Source: Lingula anatina
Lineage: Eukaryota > Brachiopoda > Lingulata > Lingulida > Lingulidae
NCBI RefSeq assembly: GCF_001039355.2
Contig: NW_019773914.1
Span: 488,854 to 552,853 of the forward strand
DNA: 64,000 nt
Reading direction: 5' to 3'
The notes beneath the pieces were generated by a model. That model saw nothing but the letters and a program-made list of their open reading frames with translations, ran no database searches and was not told the origin of the DNA. A program made the translations under genes and the position numbers. Positions 46,597 through 59,549 of this stretch are shown here, piece after piece (the stretch's first letter is position 1; each line of letters starts with the position of its first letter).

Positions 46597-46735
46597 CCGA
46601 GATTGACAGTAAAATAGTGTACTGGCTCGTTCCGTGGCTCAGTTCGTAGAGTTCTCGCACGCGACGTGAACGTTCTGTCCACCACCCCTATACGACCTGA
46701 GAGGCCAGCTTCCAACTTCTCACGGCCCCACATAG
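46597..46735 (+). mobile_element. tRNA-derived SINE-like element, copy 2
   Basis: About 140 bp matching 31258-31396, with a TGGCTCAGTTCG A-box-like motif. In unit 1 the following module sequence starts at once; here about 0.8 kb (46736-47545) intervenes. Confidence 0.45.
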
Positions 46736-48208
46736 GAGACACAAATGTAAAAATTATCAACAAAGAATATGCATGATTGTCTTTATTCATCTTTTTTGTT
46801 TATCATTTTAAAACATATGATAACGTTGAAGAGTTAAATAATTCACGATAGCGAAATAAAACCTTAAAACGAAATGAAAAAACAATTCTGACAATTTAGC
46901 GATATTTTAAATATCCTCAAGTGTTAGTTTAAGCGACATTGTATTAAACAAAGCTTTAAACACATAAATCCTAATTGCGTATTTACTGAAAAGCCAAATT
47001 ATGTTTTCTGCTTTCGCTTCATATTTCGTTTAAATGAACCAGCATGTTGAAATTAGATCCAGTTTTGTCATTAACTGCAAAATCCGGGTTTACAGTTAGT
47101 GGCACGTGTTGGGAACAGGCTTCTTAGAAGAAACTGCCGTAAGTCGTAAAATAATCTTGACTTTTCAACGGAGAGCGTGTGTATACATTGATAAGTTTAC
47201 TTAAGTAAAGCTACAAGAGATTCTTAACCCTGCTTTAAAAAGATGAGAAATGGCAAATGAGTCAACCACGTAAAATCACTTTATTTTGGTGGAGTACTTT
47301 AGGTGCACATGTGATTGAAATAAACTAAAAGTTTTCTGTTTTCTATTCCTTATTTGAAGCCGGGTCCTGTTCTGTAGGTTTACGCAGCTTTTAGCAGAAA
47401 GTAATTCGGTAATTAATTAAAACTTTCAAATGCCTTACTTTTTTTAATATATCATTTCCGACTTGCTAATTACAACACTGTAGTCTCAGACACAAAGCCA
47501 ACTGACCTGGCAAACATTTTTTATCGTTTTACGTGCTTAAAACAAAATATGATTTTTTGGGGAAAGAATACATTAGTGTTGTGCGAATTTATTTGTTGTG
47601 CATATCGTCATACATCCAGAACTCAATCATGCGGTTTTCCAAAGAAATAAGATGCCCTGGAGAGGAAAAAACAGGTTTTATAGAGGCTTGGAAACTTGAT
47701 TCTGTAATTAAAACTAAGTAAGACCAATAAAAAACAAAAGATATACAGCAGATGCTTGACAAGTGTTAGTGCTTATCGAACTCCTGTTTCCTGCAGACTT
47801 TCGGAGAATCGTGTTGTACTGGCAGTAAACAGAATGTGCTCACTTTGACTTAACTGCACTTTCACAGAGATACATGAATAACATGCATCGGAACAAGCAA
47901 TTTTTTTAGTGTGGGTTTAAGTATGAAGGCTGAAAAGACGAAATAAAAGAAAAGAGCACATATCCCAGCGCAGACACTACAATTCTAATTAAAGTTACAA
48001 GGGTAATAAGTTTACATGTCTGGTGAAATAGTTGTCGTTGATGAAATGGTGCATACCCTAAAATTCAGGGCTCAGTATGTTTTGTTGTTTTAATAATAGA
48101 TCTCAGAGCAGTTAAGTTTTAAACTCGTCCGTATCCCCATTGCTTTTTATTGCTAAACAGTGCCGCTGCACGGCAAAGAGCGCCATAGGTTACAACTCTC
48201 AGTTCACA

Positions 48209-48267
48209 ATGCAGGCAGGTCGTTTGCTGAATGTGTTGATACTGGCTACGTTCGCCATACTGGTAAG

Positions 48268-48313
<46 letters not shown>

Positions 48314-51300
48314 ACTGAGACACGATGCACTTTTTTTGCTATGTATGGTTTACTCAAGCCACCACATATGATACACAACAAGTATGTTCTTACCGAAGAA
48401 AGTAAAAGCAATGGCGACAAGTGTGGTGATATACAAAATCTCTTATTCAGAGATTACTCTCGGTAGCGTTGGTTAGAGGATTAGATCAATGATTAGGAAA
48501 AAAGGATGTCCATGTTAAGCGGTCAACATTACAATACGATCCAATTTTCTGACGACAATCTCACACGGCGTGATCCCGGATGCTACTGTACCATCCACTT
48601 AACAAACTAAAAAATTAAACGTATTCGTTGTTTGTGAAATATCACAACTGTAGTTATTGCAATTTGAACATCAGTAGGCCTACTTAACTTTCAGCTTCGT
48701 GATAATACTAACGATTTTCAGAATATGACGCAATATTATCAAGTAGTGACCTGTCTGTAATTCAACTACGGGCGTTAAAACTTACTTATATTCTGTAATT
48801 CAAACTGACTCATACAATCAAATGCTTCTCATGATATTTCCCATTTATTATTTCAGAAGACATGCGGCAGAACAAGTAAGTTTAATTTATCACGGAATGT
48901 CAGATCTGCCATGCAAATAGTTCGTTTCATTGTTTTTTTTTAACTTTCGTAAGTGCAAGTCCATTCAAAAAGTCCCGATAAGTTAGTGCAAGCAGACAGA
49001 CTCGCCTCAAAATTTCAGCTGCGTGGGCTTAAATGGCGAATATTCAGGTCAACTTTCAGGGTTTCATACCCATTGCATTATAAAGATGCTACATGTCAAA
49101 GTATTTTATTGTAATGTGTATTGTCATAAGGTATAAATCAATTGATCATGAAAAATCTTTTTACAAAAGCTTTTTAAATACATACAGGGGTATATTCATT
49201 TATGTATTAAGCAATACTTTTCTAAGAGCTATAATAAAAAATCTAATTTGTTTGCAATCTTAATAGAAATTTGAGTACATTAAGGTAAGGAGCGTACAGT
49301 TGTATATATACTTACAGTTATCATTTTTACAAAAGACGTGTGACAGGATTTCATTTTTAAGTAGAAAAATCTGTATGCAAGTTCCAGACAGGTGTATATT
49401 TTTCATTTTTAACAAAATAATCTAATAGTGGGATATGAGTGATGTTTTTTTAATGCAGCCCAGAGCCCGTGTGACATTAACAATGGTCAGTGCAGTGACT
49501 TTTGTGTCCCGTATCCAAACTACCAAATACCGTACGACGATCTTCCTTCTGGATACTACTGCGCATGTCCTAGTAGGAAAATGACATTCAGGGGGACTCT
49601 TTGTTTGCGTAAGTGTAGAAATGTGTGTATGTAAGGGTGGGGGTGGGGGTAAGCGAGAGTGTGGGTGAGTGGGTATGTGGGTCGATTTGTTTGGTGAGCT
49701 GATTGGGGTTGTTTTGTGAATGCTCGATGTGTGTTAATTCTTATTTTTAATTTTGAGCCATGTATTCAAGGTGTTCTCCATGAAGCTTGAATAGGTTGTT
49801 ATTTAGGTTTTGAATCGCACAGCTGAATAGCTACGTATTTATTTATTTATATCTATTAATACGTGAAGTGCGTGTTTATATTCCACAGCCATATTCTAGA
49901 ATTAATTTTATTTGAAGTACAAAACGAACATATTAAAGTATGATTACACACAGTTGTAGGACGATTAAATGAAATGTTAAAGCCCAAGTAGTTTTGACAC
50001 AAACCCTAGGCATTTAAAAATATTATCTTATAGTTTCTTTTTTTTTTTACAGCACGAAACCATCCCTGTTTTAATAACCGCAATTGCAGAAACTCTGAAA
50101 AATGTGTCCCCACGGGAAGCCGAGACGGACACGGTTACAGATGCGACTGTAGGGAGAGCTATATTCCCAGAGAAAATGGAATCGGATGCCGGCGTAAGTT
50201 TTTGTGCCATGTTCGAAGTATTATGTTTCTACTGTGTTTGTGTTCCCTTGGGGTATGCAGGGTTTTGCACATCCCCCCCTCCCCCCACCGCCACCGTGCT
50301 TTATTCGTTTCGCTGGCAAATCTACAGCAGTAGATATATGTACATTTGATATCATGTAATATTAAAAGAGCGAACTGAACCAGCAATTACCTTAAAATAA
50401 CCCCTAGTCCATTCTTATCAACATTAAATACAGTTGCCCCTGTGAGACGCACTACGCCAGCACAGACTACGGAAGACGGGGGCCAACGACGGACTCTCAG
50501 GACCAGAATAACCCCAGCACCTGTCTTCACTAATCTAACCACACCTGCGCACACCGCGGCACCTCACCCTTGTGACGTCAACAATGGCGACTGTGAGCAC
50601 ATGTGTAGGAGAACATCATCGACGATACGTGTCTGCGAGTGTCGTCTAGGTTATAGGCTGTACACCGACGGTGTATCATGCGAGGGTAAGACAGAGCCTC
50701 TATTCAACCAGTGTTCGCTGGTTTCCTTGTTTAAAAGTTAAAATATTTTGAATTTGTTTTTAAAATGTCTGGTTTTAGTGGATACCCATATACGGTATGC
50801 AGGTAAGATTGGCAGTTTTTCGTTTCGTATATTCCAAATTAGTTCACTGGAAAGGGAATCTCATTGGCATGGGGCTGAAATCTTAACGCTCTAGCACTTT
50901 TTTAAATAATAAAAACATTGGCCTGTAGCTATTTTCATAATTGTATATTACATTTGGCCTGTCGCTATGACCCGAATCCTGAAGTCCACGCGTTTCATAG
51001 CATTAACGGTGACTGCACTTGTTTTGCAAACACTCAGCGTTTTCCGGGATATTGCTTCTCTGGCACTCCAACCCCCAGAGTATCAGAGTAGTGACCAGTG
51101 ACTCATCTCGATCTGACATTTTCCAAAAACATAACTTGCTTCACCACTTGTTGAGCAGTATTGCTTACCATACCAATGTTTTTATAAACGTAACTAAAAT
51201 AATAATTCAACAATCTGTTAACATCGATTTTTGCAGAAGCAGATCCTTGTGAAGACAATGGCGGGTGCAGTGACGTCTGCATAGCTAACTGGCCTTCTCG

Positions 51301-51437
51301 CACGTGTGGCTGCCGTGTTGGTTACAAGCTTGACGGTGACCAAAAGACGTGCATAGGTAAGTAAAATTTTCAATTTCTCCTTATGCAATATACAATTATT
51401 TACTTTTGTTCTTTTTTGGCTAATTTATTGGTATCTT

Positions 51438-51472
<35 letters not shown>

Positions 51473-51703
51473 TTTTAATTAATTAATTAATTTTATTCAT
51501 TTATTATTACTTTTTTTGATTGATAGTAAACATGTCTCAAAAGATTTTTCACAAATTTTGACAAGGCAAAGCAATTCAGGAGTAGCAGTTCTTCAGGGAA
51601 AAAGAAGTTATTCAATTTCAGTCTCCTTACATTTATTTTTCAAAATATCAAAATTGCCTTTTTCATTGGTGTATACATGTCCTCTGGGTGTTCTGTCTGG
51701 TAG

Positions 51704-51769
<66 letters not shown>

Positions 51770-54700
51770 TCCCTGCAGATGTGGACGAATGTTGGGTGGG
51801 GACTACCCAGTGTGAACAGGATTGTATTAACGTACCTGGGTCTTTCCGCTGTGCATGCCAACGTGGATATAGCTTGAAACAAGGAAAAAGATGTGAAGGT
51901 AAACCATAGAGATAAATACATAGTGTACAAGTACCGGCTGAGCATCAGAAGCCTATTTTACTTTTTTTAATTTTAATCTTTTCTTTTTTTTTTTTGGGCT
52001 CTGTCCATTTGAGTTTTAGTGATTCTCTTACACCCCATTCTCATAGATTAGATCGACCTACATTGGATCGACCTAACTCCCTGGGGGTTCACGCTAAATA
52101 GCTGTCAGCGGGCGGACACGAAAGTTAATTACCCCTTAAAGCTTGTAGTAGGCGGGGACGGACACTTAAGGGGGATTATCTGACAGTAATCTAGTGAGAC
52201 TCCCCGCGGTGATAGATCGATCTAAAAGTTGTGAGAACAGAGCCTTATAAAGCCCAAAAAAACCGACTTATGTGATATTTGAATAAGAGCACTTGTACAC
52301 AGATAGGTGTAAATATTTTTCATTTTTACATAATAATCTAATAGTGTGATATAAATGATGTTTTTTTAATCTAGCCCTGAGCCCGTGTGACATTAACAAT
52401 GGTCAGTGCAGTGACCTGTGTGTCCCGTATCCAAACTACAGAATACCGTACGACAATCTTCCTTCTGGATAATACTGCACATGTCCTAGTGGGAAAACAC
52501 TATTCAGGGGGACTCTTTGTTTGCGTAAGTGTAGAAATGTGTGTGTGTGTGTGGGGGGGGGGGTTGAGGGGGGATGGGGATAAGTGAGAGTGTGGGTGAG
52601 TGGGTGGGGGGTAGGGGTGGGGATGGGGGTAAGTGAGAGTGGGTGTGTGTGGGGGGTAGGGGTGGGGATGGGGGTAAGTGAGAGTGTGGGTGAGTGGGTG
52701 GGGGGTAGGGGTGGGGGGTAATGAATGTGTGGGTGAGTGTGTGGGGGGGTAGGGGTGGGGGGGTAAGTGAGAGTGTGGGTGAGTGGGTATGTAGGTCGAT
52801 TTGTTTGGTGAGCTGGTTGGGGTTGTTTTGTGAATGCTCGATGTGTGTTAATTCTTATTTTTGGTTTTGAGTCATGTATTCAAGGTGTTCGCCATGAAGC
52901 TTGAACAGGTTGTTGTTTCTAAAAGTTTTGAATCGCACAGCTGAATAGCTACGTATTGGTTTATTTGTATATATTAATACGTGAAGTGCGTGTCTATATT
53001 TCACAGCCAAATTCTAGAATTAATTTAATTGAAGTACAAAAACGAACATATTGAAGTATGATTACATACAGTTGTAGGACGATTAAATGAAATGTCAAAG
53101 CCCAAGTAGTTTTGACACAAACCCTAGGCATTTTAAAATATTATCTTATAGTTTCTTTTTTTTACAGCACGAAACCATCCCTGTTTTAATAACCGCAATT
53201 GCAGATACTCTGAAAAATGTGTCCCCACGGGAAGCCGAGACGGATACGGTTACAGATGCGACTGTAGGGAGGGCTATATTCCCAGAGAAAATGGACAGGG
53301 ATGCCGGCGTAAGTGTTATGTGCCATGTTCGAAGTATTATGTTTCACGATATACTGTGTTTGTGTTCCCTTGGGGTATGCAGGGTTTTGCATACCCCCCC
53401 CCCCCCGGCCGCCATGCCCTTTTCCTTTCGCTGGCAAAGCTACAGCAGCAGATACATGTACATTTGATATCATGTAATATTAAAAGAGCACAGTGATAGA
53501 AGAATTGGTTATTTTTTGCTTTTGTTTTGCATTATTTTCATAATTGTATATTGCATTTAGCCTGTCGCTATATCTCGAATCCTGAAGTTCACGGGTTCCA
53601 TAGCATTAACGGTGACTGCATTTGTTTTGCAAACACTCCCCGTTTTTCGGGATATTGCATCTCTAGCATTCCATCCCCCAGAGTATCAAAGTAGTGACAA
53701 TTTCTAAAAAAGTAAGATGCTTCACCACTTGTTGAGCAGCCTTGCTTACCATATCAATGTTTTTATAAACGTAACTAAAATAATAATTCAACAATCTGTT
53801 AACATCGATTCTTGCATCAGTAAATCCCTGTGAAAACAATGGCGGGTGCAGTGACGTCTGCATAGCTAACTGGCCTTCTCGCACGTGTGGCTGCCGTGTT
53901 GGTTACAAGCTTGACGGTGACCAAAAGACATGCATAGGTAAGGAAATTTTTCAATTTCTCCTTATGCACACATATACTTTTGTTCATTTTTGGCAGTTTT
54001 TGTTTACAAAATTTCACAATCAGCACACATTGTGCTTCTTTATTCGTATTATTCTTATTATAATTATTCTTCATAGAAAATGTAGAATCTAAGGATGACA
54101 TAATGGACCATTAAGACCCCCTTCCTTTTCTTTGGAATGAATTAATGCAAATTAAACCAAGTAATTCCCCATCGTTGTTAGAAAAAATCGCCCTCTTCTG
54201 CTGATAGAAGCTGTCCGAGGTAGCCTATGTTGAACATCTACGCAGCAGATGACGTCAAACGAGACCTGAATTGGAGCGAGATTTCACGAGAGGTGGGGTT
54301 TAAATCTGCCATCGCGAGTTCTCTCGGGCACAAGTCTATGTTATAGGATTGCATTTAGTAAAATTTGGCGTTGTCATGTAATTTGAGATAGAGCAACGCA
54401 ATGGCGAATTGCTAATGTTGTGTCGCAGGGTGCATTGCAGTTAAAGTTCAGGGAGAAAACCGGGAAAATAACCATGGATGACGGACACGACTGGCGAGAG
54501 AAGTGAAGTAAAGAAATATAAGTTGTGCTTGATTAGATTAAAAGGACTGACTTAGTGCCGACCACATTTAAAGTACAGGTCAGGTCGCAGTATTTTGTAG
54601 GAAGAAAAGGACCAACTGCAGACAACTCACACCCGACACTTCATGGCATCACCGTATCATCAACGGTCGAGGGGCATATTAAAAAGTAAGTTTTGTGTGT

Positions 54701-56922
54701 AGTTTACAGAACACCATGGTTTATTTATGTTATACAGACCTAGTGTTTGTGATTAATAGTCCTTTACGGTAAATATATCAGAACAATTTTCTTATACCAT
54801 TCCTGTCTCCATTACCCTAGGTTCTAGATTCCGGTATTGCCAGCTCGATCTTGATTTCATATATAACCCATAGTAGCTCTCTAGCGAACAGCGGCAACTC
54901 GGGGGCGTTCTTCTTCAAAATTCTGCCTGGGGCGCTTCCATATTTGGAAGTCACACGTCACAGCTGTGTCCGCCTGGATCCATATTTGGAAGTCATAAGT
55001 CTCGGACGTCACAGGTTTGGCCGCCTGAAGCTGCCTTTCCCGCCTTGCGCTGAAGTCTCGTTCAGGCGAGACAAGAAGCAATGCATTAAAGTGCCTGACG
55101 CGGAGTTAGAAGTTTGAATTGAAAATATCTTGCAGTCGAAGGTTAGTGCCACAATACAAGCAACATTCTGCTGTAAAAACTGATTTTCGTGTAGCCATTG
55201 CGCAGCCCTTATAGTGGTATCGGGCATGCAGTGTAGCTGTCAAATTTGGCACACGACAAGCACATGTATTGTGCACGTGTATATCTCAGGACTAAATGTT
55301 CTTTGATAAGCAAAAAATACAAAAACATTGGATATATCTTTTCTTTGCGAAGAATATTATTTTTTTTCACTTTACATCTTAAATACAGCAAATAAATTTA
55401 AATAAAGCAGAATCAAATTTGTTTTACGTTTTATTTTGGTCTGATGACATTCAACTGCAGATTCACTGCGGAGCAGTTCTATTTGATTGACGGAAACCTA
55501 ACATGGCCGCTGGTCTTCAGTGCTAGTAAAAGCAAGGAGTTATAACTCCTTGGTAAAAGCGACTCCACCACAAGGTATATTTAGCAAGCTAGCTTTTACG
55601 TTGCTCTGACGCTCAGGGTACTCTCCATATAACGTGTACCTGATTTTGAAATACTGGTGAACCTTCCACACCTATTCAGTATACACAATGTTCGGTTGCA
55701 TTTGTAACATTCCATGCCGGGTGGTCAGTTATGATAATTGCAAGTAAGGTAGAAAATGAGAGTTGGTATTTTAACAACAGCGTTTATCACATACTGATAT
55801 ATATTTCGGAAAATTAAGTGAGTTTTTTTATTTATTTTAGAACAAGACAAAAACGCGCACTGGTCAACAGCACATGTTATTGAACCAGGCAAGAACTGTG
55901 AGAGTCATGTGGTCAGGATAATCAGATGTTGAAGATTGCTCAGTGTATATTTAACTCTTATGTCCTTTAGTTATTATGTTGTTGACTTAATTACATCAGG
56001 AATCAACAGATGACATTTTTGCCTGGGTGTCACTTACAGTATCAGGCGTTTTCTTTATTATTTTAAATTGCAATATTTGGTTTTGTGAATATATAAAGGC
56101 CTGTGTATTGCACTGCACTAGTAATTTAATGAAGAAAATAATATTTCTTGCTAGTATCATTCTTATGTTACTGTAGTGACTTTTTTGATAACTAAATGAC
56201 ACCTGTTTTTCATATCATTTACTCAGATCATAAATATAAGTTCGCCTGTGATTTTGTGTTTATTTGTTGTATTTGTGTATAACTGTTAATAAAAAGGAAT
56301 GCTTTTTTGAAAATTTCAACGTATATGTTGTCCATTTTTAATACTTTCTTTTGTCATCTTTCCTGTCATTTAAGCCAGATCTGATCACAATAAAACTAAC
56401 ATTTTGTGAATGCTATCCCTTAGTTTCTATAGCACCATTTTCCTAATTGTATATTGCATTTGACCTGTCGCAATGACCCGAATCCTGAAGTTTACGGGTT
56501 TCATAGCATGAACGGTGACTGCACTTGTTTTGCAAACAATCCCCGTTTTTCGGGATATTGCATCTCTAGCACTCCATCCCCCCAGGGTATCAGAGTAGTG
56601 ACCAGTGACTCTTCTCTAGCTGATATTTTCCAAAAACATAAGTTGCTTCACCACTTATTGAGCAGTATTGCTTACCATAACAATGTTTTTATAAACGTAA
56701 CTAAAATAATAATTCAACAATCTGTTAACATCGATTCTTGCAGAAGCAGATCCTTGTGAAGACAATGGCGGGTGCAGTGACGTCTGCATAGCTAACTGGC
56801 CTTCTCGCACGTGTAGCTGCCGTGTTGGTTACAAGCTTGACGGTGACCAAAAGACATGCATAGTAAGCAAAATTTTCAGTATCTCCTTATGGACACACAT
56901 ATTTACTTTTGTTCATTTTTAG
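48209..56922 (+). CDS. Secreted multi-EGF protein with expanded exon set (unit 2)
   Basis: Proposed exons 48209-48262, 48857-48875, 49459-49608, 50053-50193, 50434-50685, 51237-51356, 51779-51898, 53168-53308, 53821-53937 and 56744-56922 total 1293 bases, or 430 residues, if the stop-bearing exon 52375-52524 is skipped. Signal peptide 1-16, then EGF1 (loop-bearing), EGF2, a Thr/Pro linker (from 122) and EGF, an EGF of the ADPCEDNGGCSDVC type, a calcium-binding EGF (DVDEC...CINVPGSFRCAC, exon 51779-51898, absent from unit 1), then further copies of the earlier EGF types. Every internal exon is phase 1-1, so any can be skipped or included in frame. The last exon has no standard donor and reaches TAG at 56920-56922. 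If the stop-bearing exon is used, the protein ends after the calcium-binding EGF. Which form is made cannot be told from sequence. Confidence 0.7.
51706..51770 (+). repeat. TTA microsatellite abutting a splice acceptor
   Basis: About 21 TTA units end 1 base before the TCCCTGCAG acceptor of the calcium-binding EGF exon, so the repeat stands where the polypyrimidine tract would be. Confidence 0.7.
52028..52247. mobile_element. MITE (TTACACCCCATTCTCA ends) in EGF intron
   Basis: About 220 bp, inverted ends with GATCGACC/GATCGATC inner motifs and the shared inner 'taattacccctt' and 'gtaggcggg' landmarks of the family at 18851-19080 and 42469-42690 (reverse orientation relative to 42469). Confidence 0.6.
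52375..52524 (+). pseudogene. EGF1-type exon copy with premature stop
   Basis: A 150-bp copy of the 49459-49608 exon with intact acceptor and donor and the same 1-1 phase, but TAC of the YYCAC motif has become TAA at 52470-52472. Because it is symmetric it can be skipped without frame change; if included it truncates the protein. Confidence 0.75.
52545..52790 (+). repeat. G-rich intronic minisatellite
   Basis: Tandem 'ggtgggg-taagtgagagtgtgggtgagtg' units, several copies. The two paralogous introns (33480 and 49630) hold only one or two units, so the array expanded here. The many G-runs on the transcribed sense strand could form G-quadruplexes, and each unit includes a GTAAGTG donor-like string. 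Confidence 0.65.
54055..56420. other. Unit-2-specific 2.4-kb insert within the EGF gene
   Basis: It separates two copies of the same EGF-exon block and has no match in unit 1. It includes a direct repeat of 'catatttggaagtca' (about 54940 and 54981) in a CG-richer stretch and a small palindrome 'aaggagttataactcctt' (about 55534). No gene recognised; no clear terminal repeats found. Confidence 0.45.
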
Positions 56923-58207
56923 CAGTTTTTGTTTACAAAATTTTCACAATCAGCACACATTGTGCTCCTTTATTCGTATTATTACCACCGCCAAGGAGGT
57001 TATGTTTTCATCAACATAACTCAAATTTTGATGAAATTTTCAGGAACTGTCAGAAGTGGGCCTAGGAGGAGGTGGTATGGTGGTAAGAAATAGGTGGGAA
57101 ATGATCGGGATCCAAAAACCTGACGTTTTTGCTCGGTTTTTATACTAATAGTTTCCACAACGATAATTCTATCGGTTGGCGTGACGTCACAAAATGGCGA
57201 CCGCCTTAACATCCATTTGATCGGGGGACGATTTGATGCGACTTCCGGTTTCTCCCCATAGTTTGTGGTGGACGGGCGATTAAAAATTGCTCATCAAAAA
57301 AGAGTGGTTTGCTATATTTAAACAACTTTCAACTTCACAGCAGCGTAACAGTATGATGAGGGACTATCTCCAGAAGCACAGAAGAGATAAAAAGAGAAAC
57401 TAGAGCTTAGCATTTTGGATATTTCTCCGCAAAAATTTCCTGCAGACGCGTGGGTGAACGATCGCAAGGGCAGCGAAAGGAATGGCCAGAGCGTGTACAG
57501 TAGCTTATTATAGATTAGTATAACCTCTTTATCATCCCCCCCCCCAGAAATTGTGTACTTGCTATTTTAAAGAAAGTGAACGATTCAATAGTTTGATATA
57601 CGATTTAATCAATGAATCCTTTTCTCATTTAGTTGACAGTTTTATTTCGTGTTTTACTCTCTTTTTTGTCATTTTATAGTAAATACATATATGTACAATT
57701 CAACTTAAAACTGCAAGAATAAATATAATTATTATTATCATCAATATACTAGCTTCACTATAAAGTCAGTATTACAAGCTATCTGTTCTGAATTTTTCTT
57801 TAATTATAAAAAATAGGTTTCATCCGCTTTTAGGGGAGCGACACGATAGAGTTAAAATCGTAGCTCAAAATTTATAAATATTTAATGTGTATCGTTTATG
57901 ACTTTAACCAGGTAGACCGAAAAAGAATAAATTACACTCAATTAAGCTCATGTAAAATCTTGTGAAAGCGATGCGGTAGTTGAGACTCCGGTTTTACAAC
58001 CTAGTATGCTCTGATCAATTTGAATGTTACAGTGGATGTTGATTGTAGCGCATTTTGTCCGTTTTGATGCCGGCGGAACGCTTTCCTTGCGACATTTTTC
58101 CCCTTAGGCGTATTCTCAGTCACACTGTGTTGGCTTTTCTTTGTTTTTGACTTGAATCGTGTTTGTTAATGACGCGGTATCGGAGAGAGAAAGAGAGCGA
58201 GCGAGCG

Positions 58208-58252
<45 letters not shown>

Positions 58253-58786
58253 GGGAGGGGGTTTAGATCGCCCACCTGTAATAAAGATGCACAATCACAC
58301 AAACTGTTAAGTGACCGAACCACAAGGCTTAACTTGCGCATTTCTCTCTGATATATAAAATGCATTCCTTGTTTAGAGGAACGCTAGAGCTTTGTATACT
58401 CTACTAATGAGTTTGTATTATTTTTGTTAAAATAAAGAGACGGATGTCTTGTATCTGTATGTTTCTATCTTTATGTAAACCCAACATGGAAAATATTTTT
58501 ACTCGGACAGTAAAAGAATCTAAACACGTTTCAGCTGATTCCACATTTTAATAGTCACAAGATAAATAGGTGACAATATTGTTGACGTGTAGAAGTGGAG
58601 CGATGACAACGAAACGTCTGCTATATGTCCATGAAAGAGTTATTTGAGACCGAATACGCTTTATAAGACGCATTCGGATATCAACATTAATCACTGTTGC
58701 ATAACTGTTTATCGGTAACCAGGGTTTCTAATTATGGCGATTCCGTATCATCAACAAATATCTACGATGAAGGCCGCGTTTGTGTT

Positions 58787-59078
58787 CTATCCTTGGATTC
58801 TGAAACCACTGAACATGTTTCCACGGTTAGCCAGCCTCGAGAGCGTGCGGCTGGCCACGGCGGCCGACGGGAACTCATAGATGTACTCCTCTTTCGGTTC
58901 GGACGCCATAGACTCGACTTCTCTCCGGGCAGAACTGTTGGCTTGGTTGACGGCGTCTCCGATGGGCACCACGTAGATGAGGATGTTGTCCCCTGTAACA
59001 TAATACACACCGTGGTTACTTGTAGGTGGTATAGCTCTCTCTCTCTCTCTCTTTCCGTTCCCTCCCTTCCTTTCTCCA

Positions 59079-59109
<31 letters not shown>

Positions 59110-59505
59110 TTTCCTCTCTCTCTTTGTTCTCCCCTCTCCCTCTCTCTCTCTCTCTCTATCTTTCACTCTCTGTTCTCCCCTCTCCCTCTCTCCGTCTCTC
59201 TCTCTATCTCTCTCTCATTCACATGCACAACTACAGAGCTGCAAACCAAAAGAGTCAATGTCAGTTGACCAAAATGAACAAGAACTCAGGGGCACCACTA
59301 GGTTTACATCTTGTGAAGCCCTACATATATTAACCTGGCAGTTTTTGACACCGAATTAACCGTTAAATATAAGTCGTCGATTATATCACATTGGAATGGA
59401 GGCAGAGAAATATTTACGCACAGGGTAAATACTGCCTACATGTACATGTTCATGATAAGACGCTCCCATATAGCGTATAGCGCTACGGGGTATAATAATA
59501 ATAAC

Positions 59506-59549
<44 letters not shown>

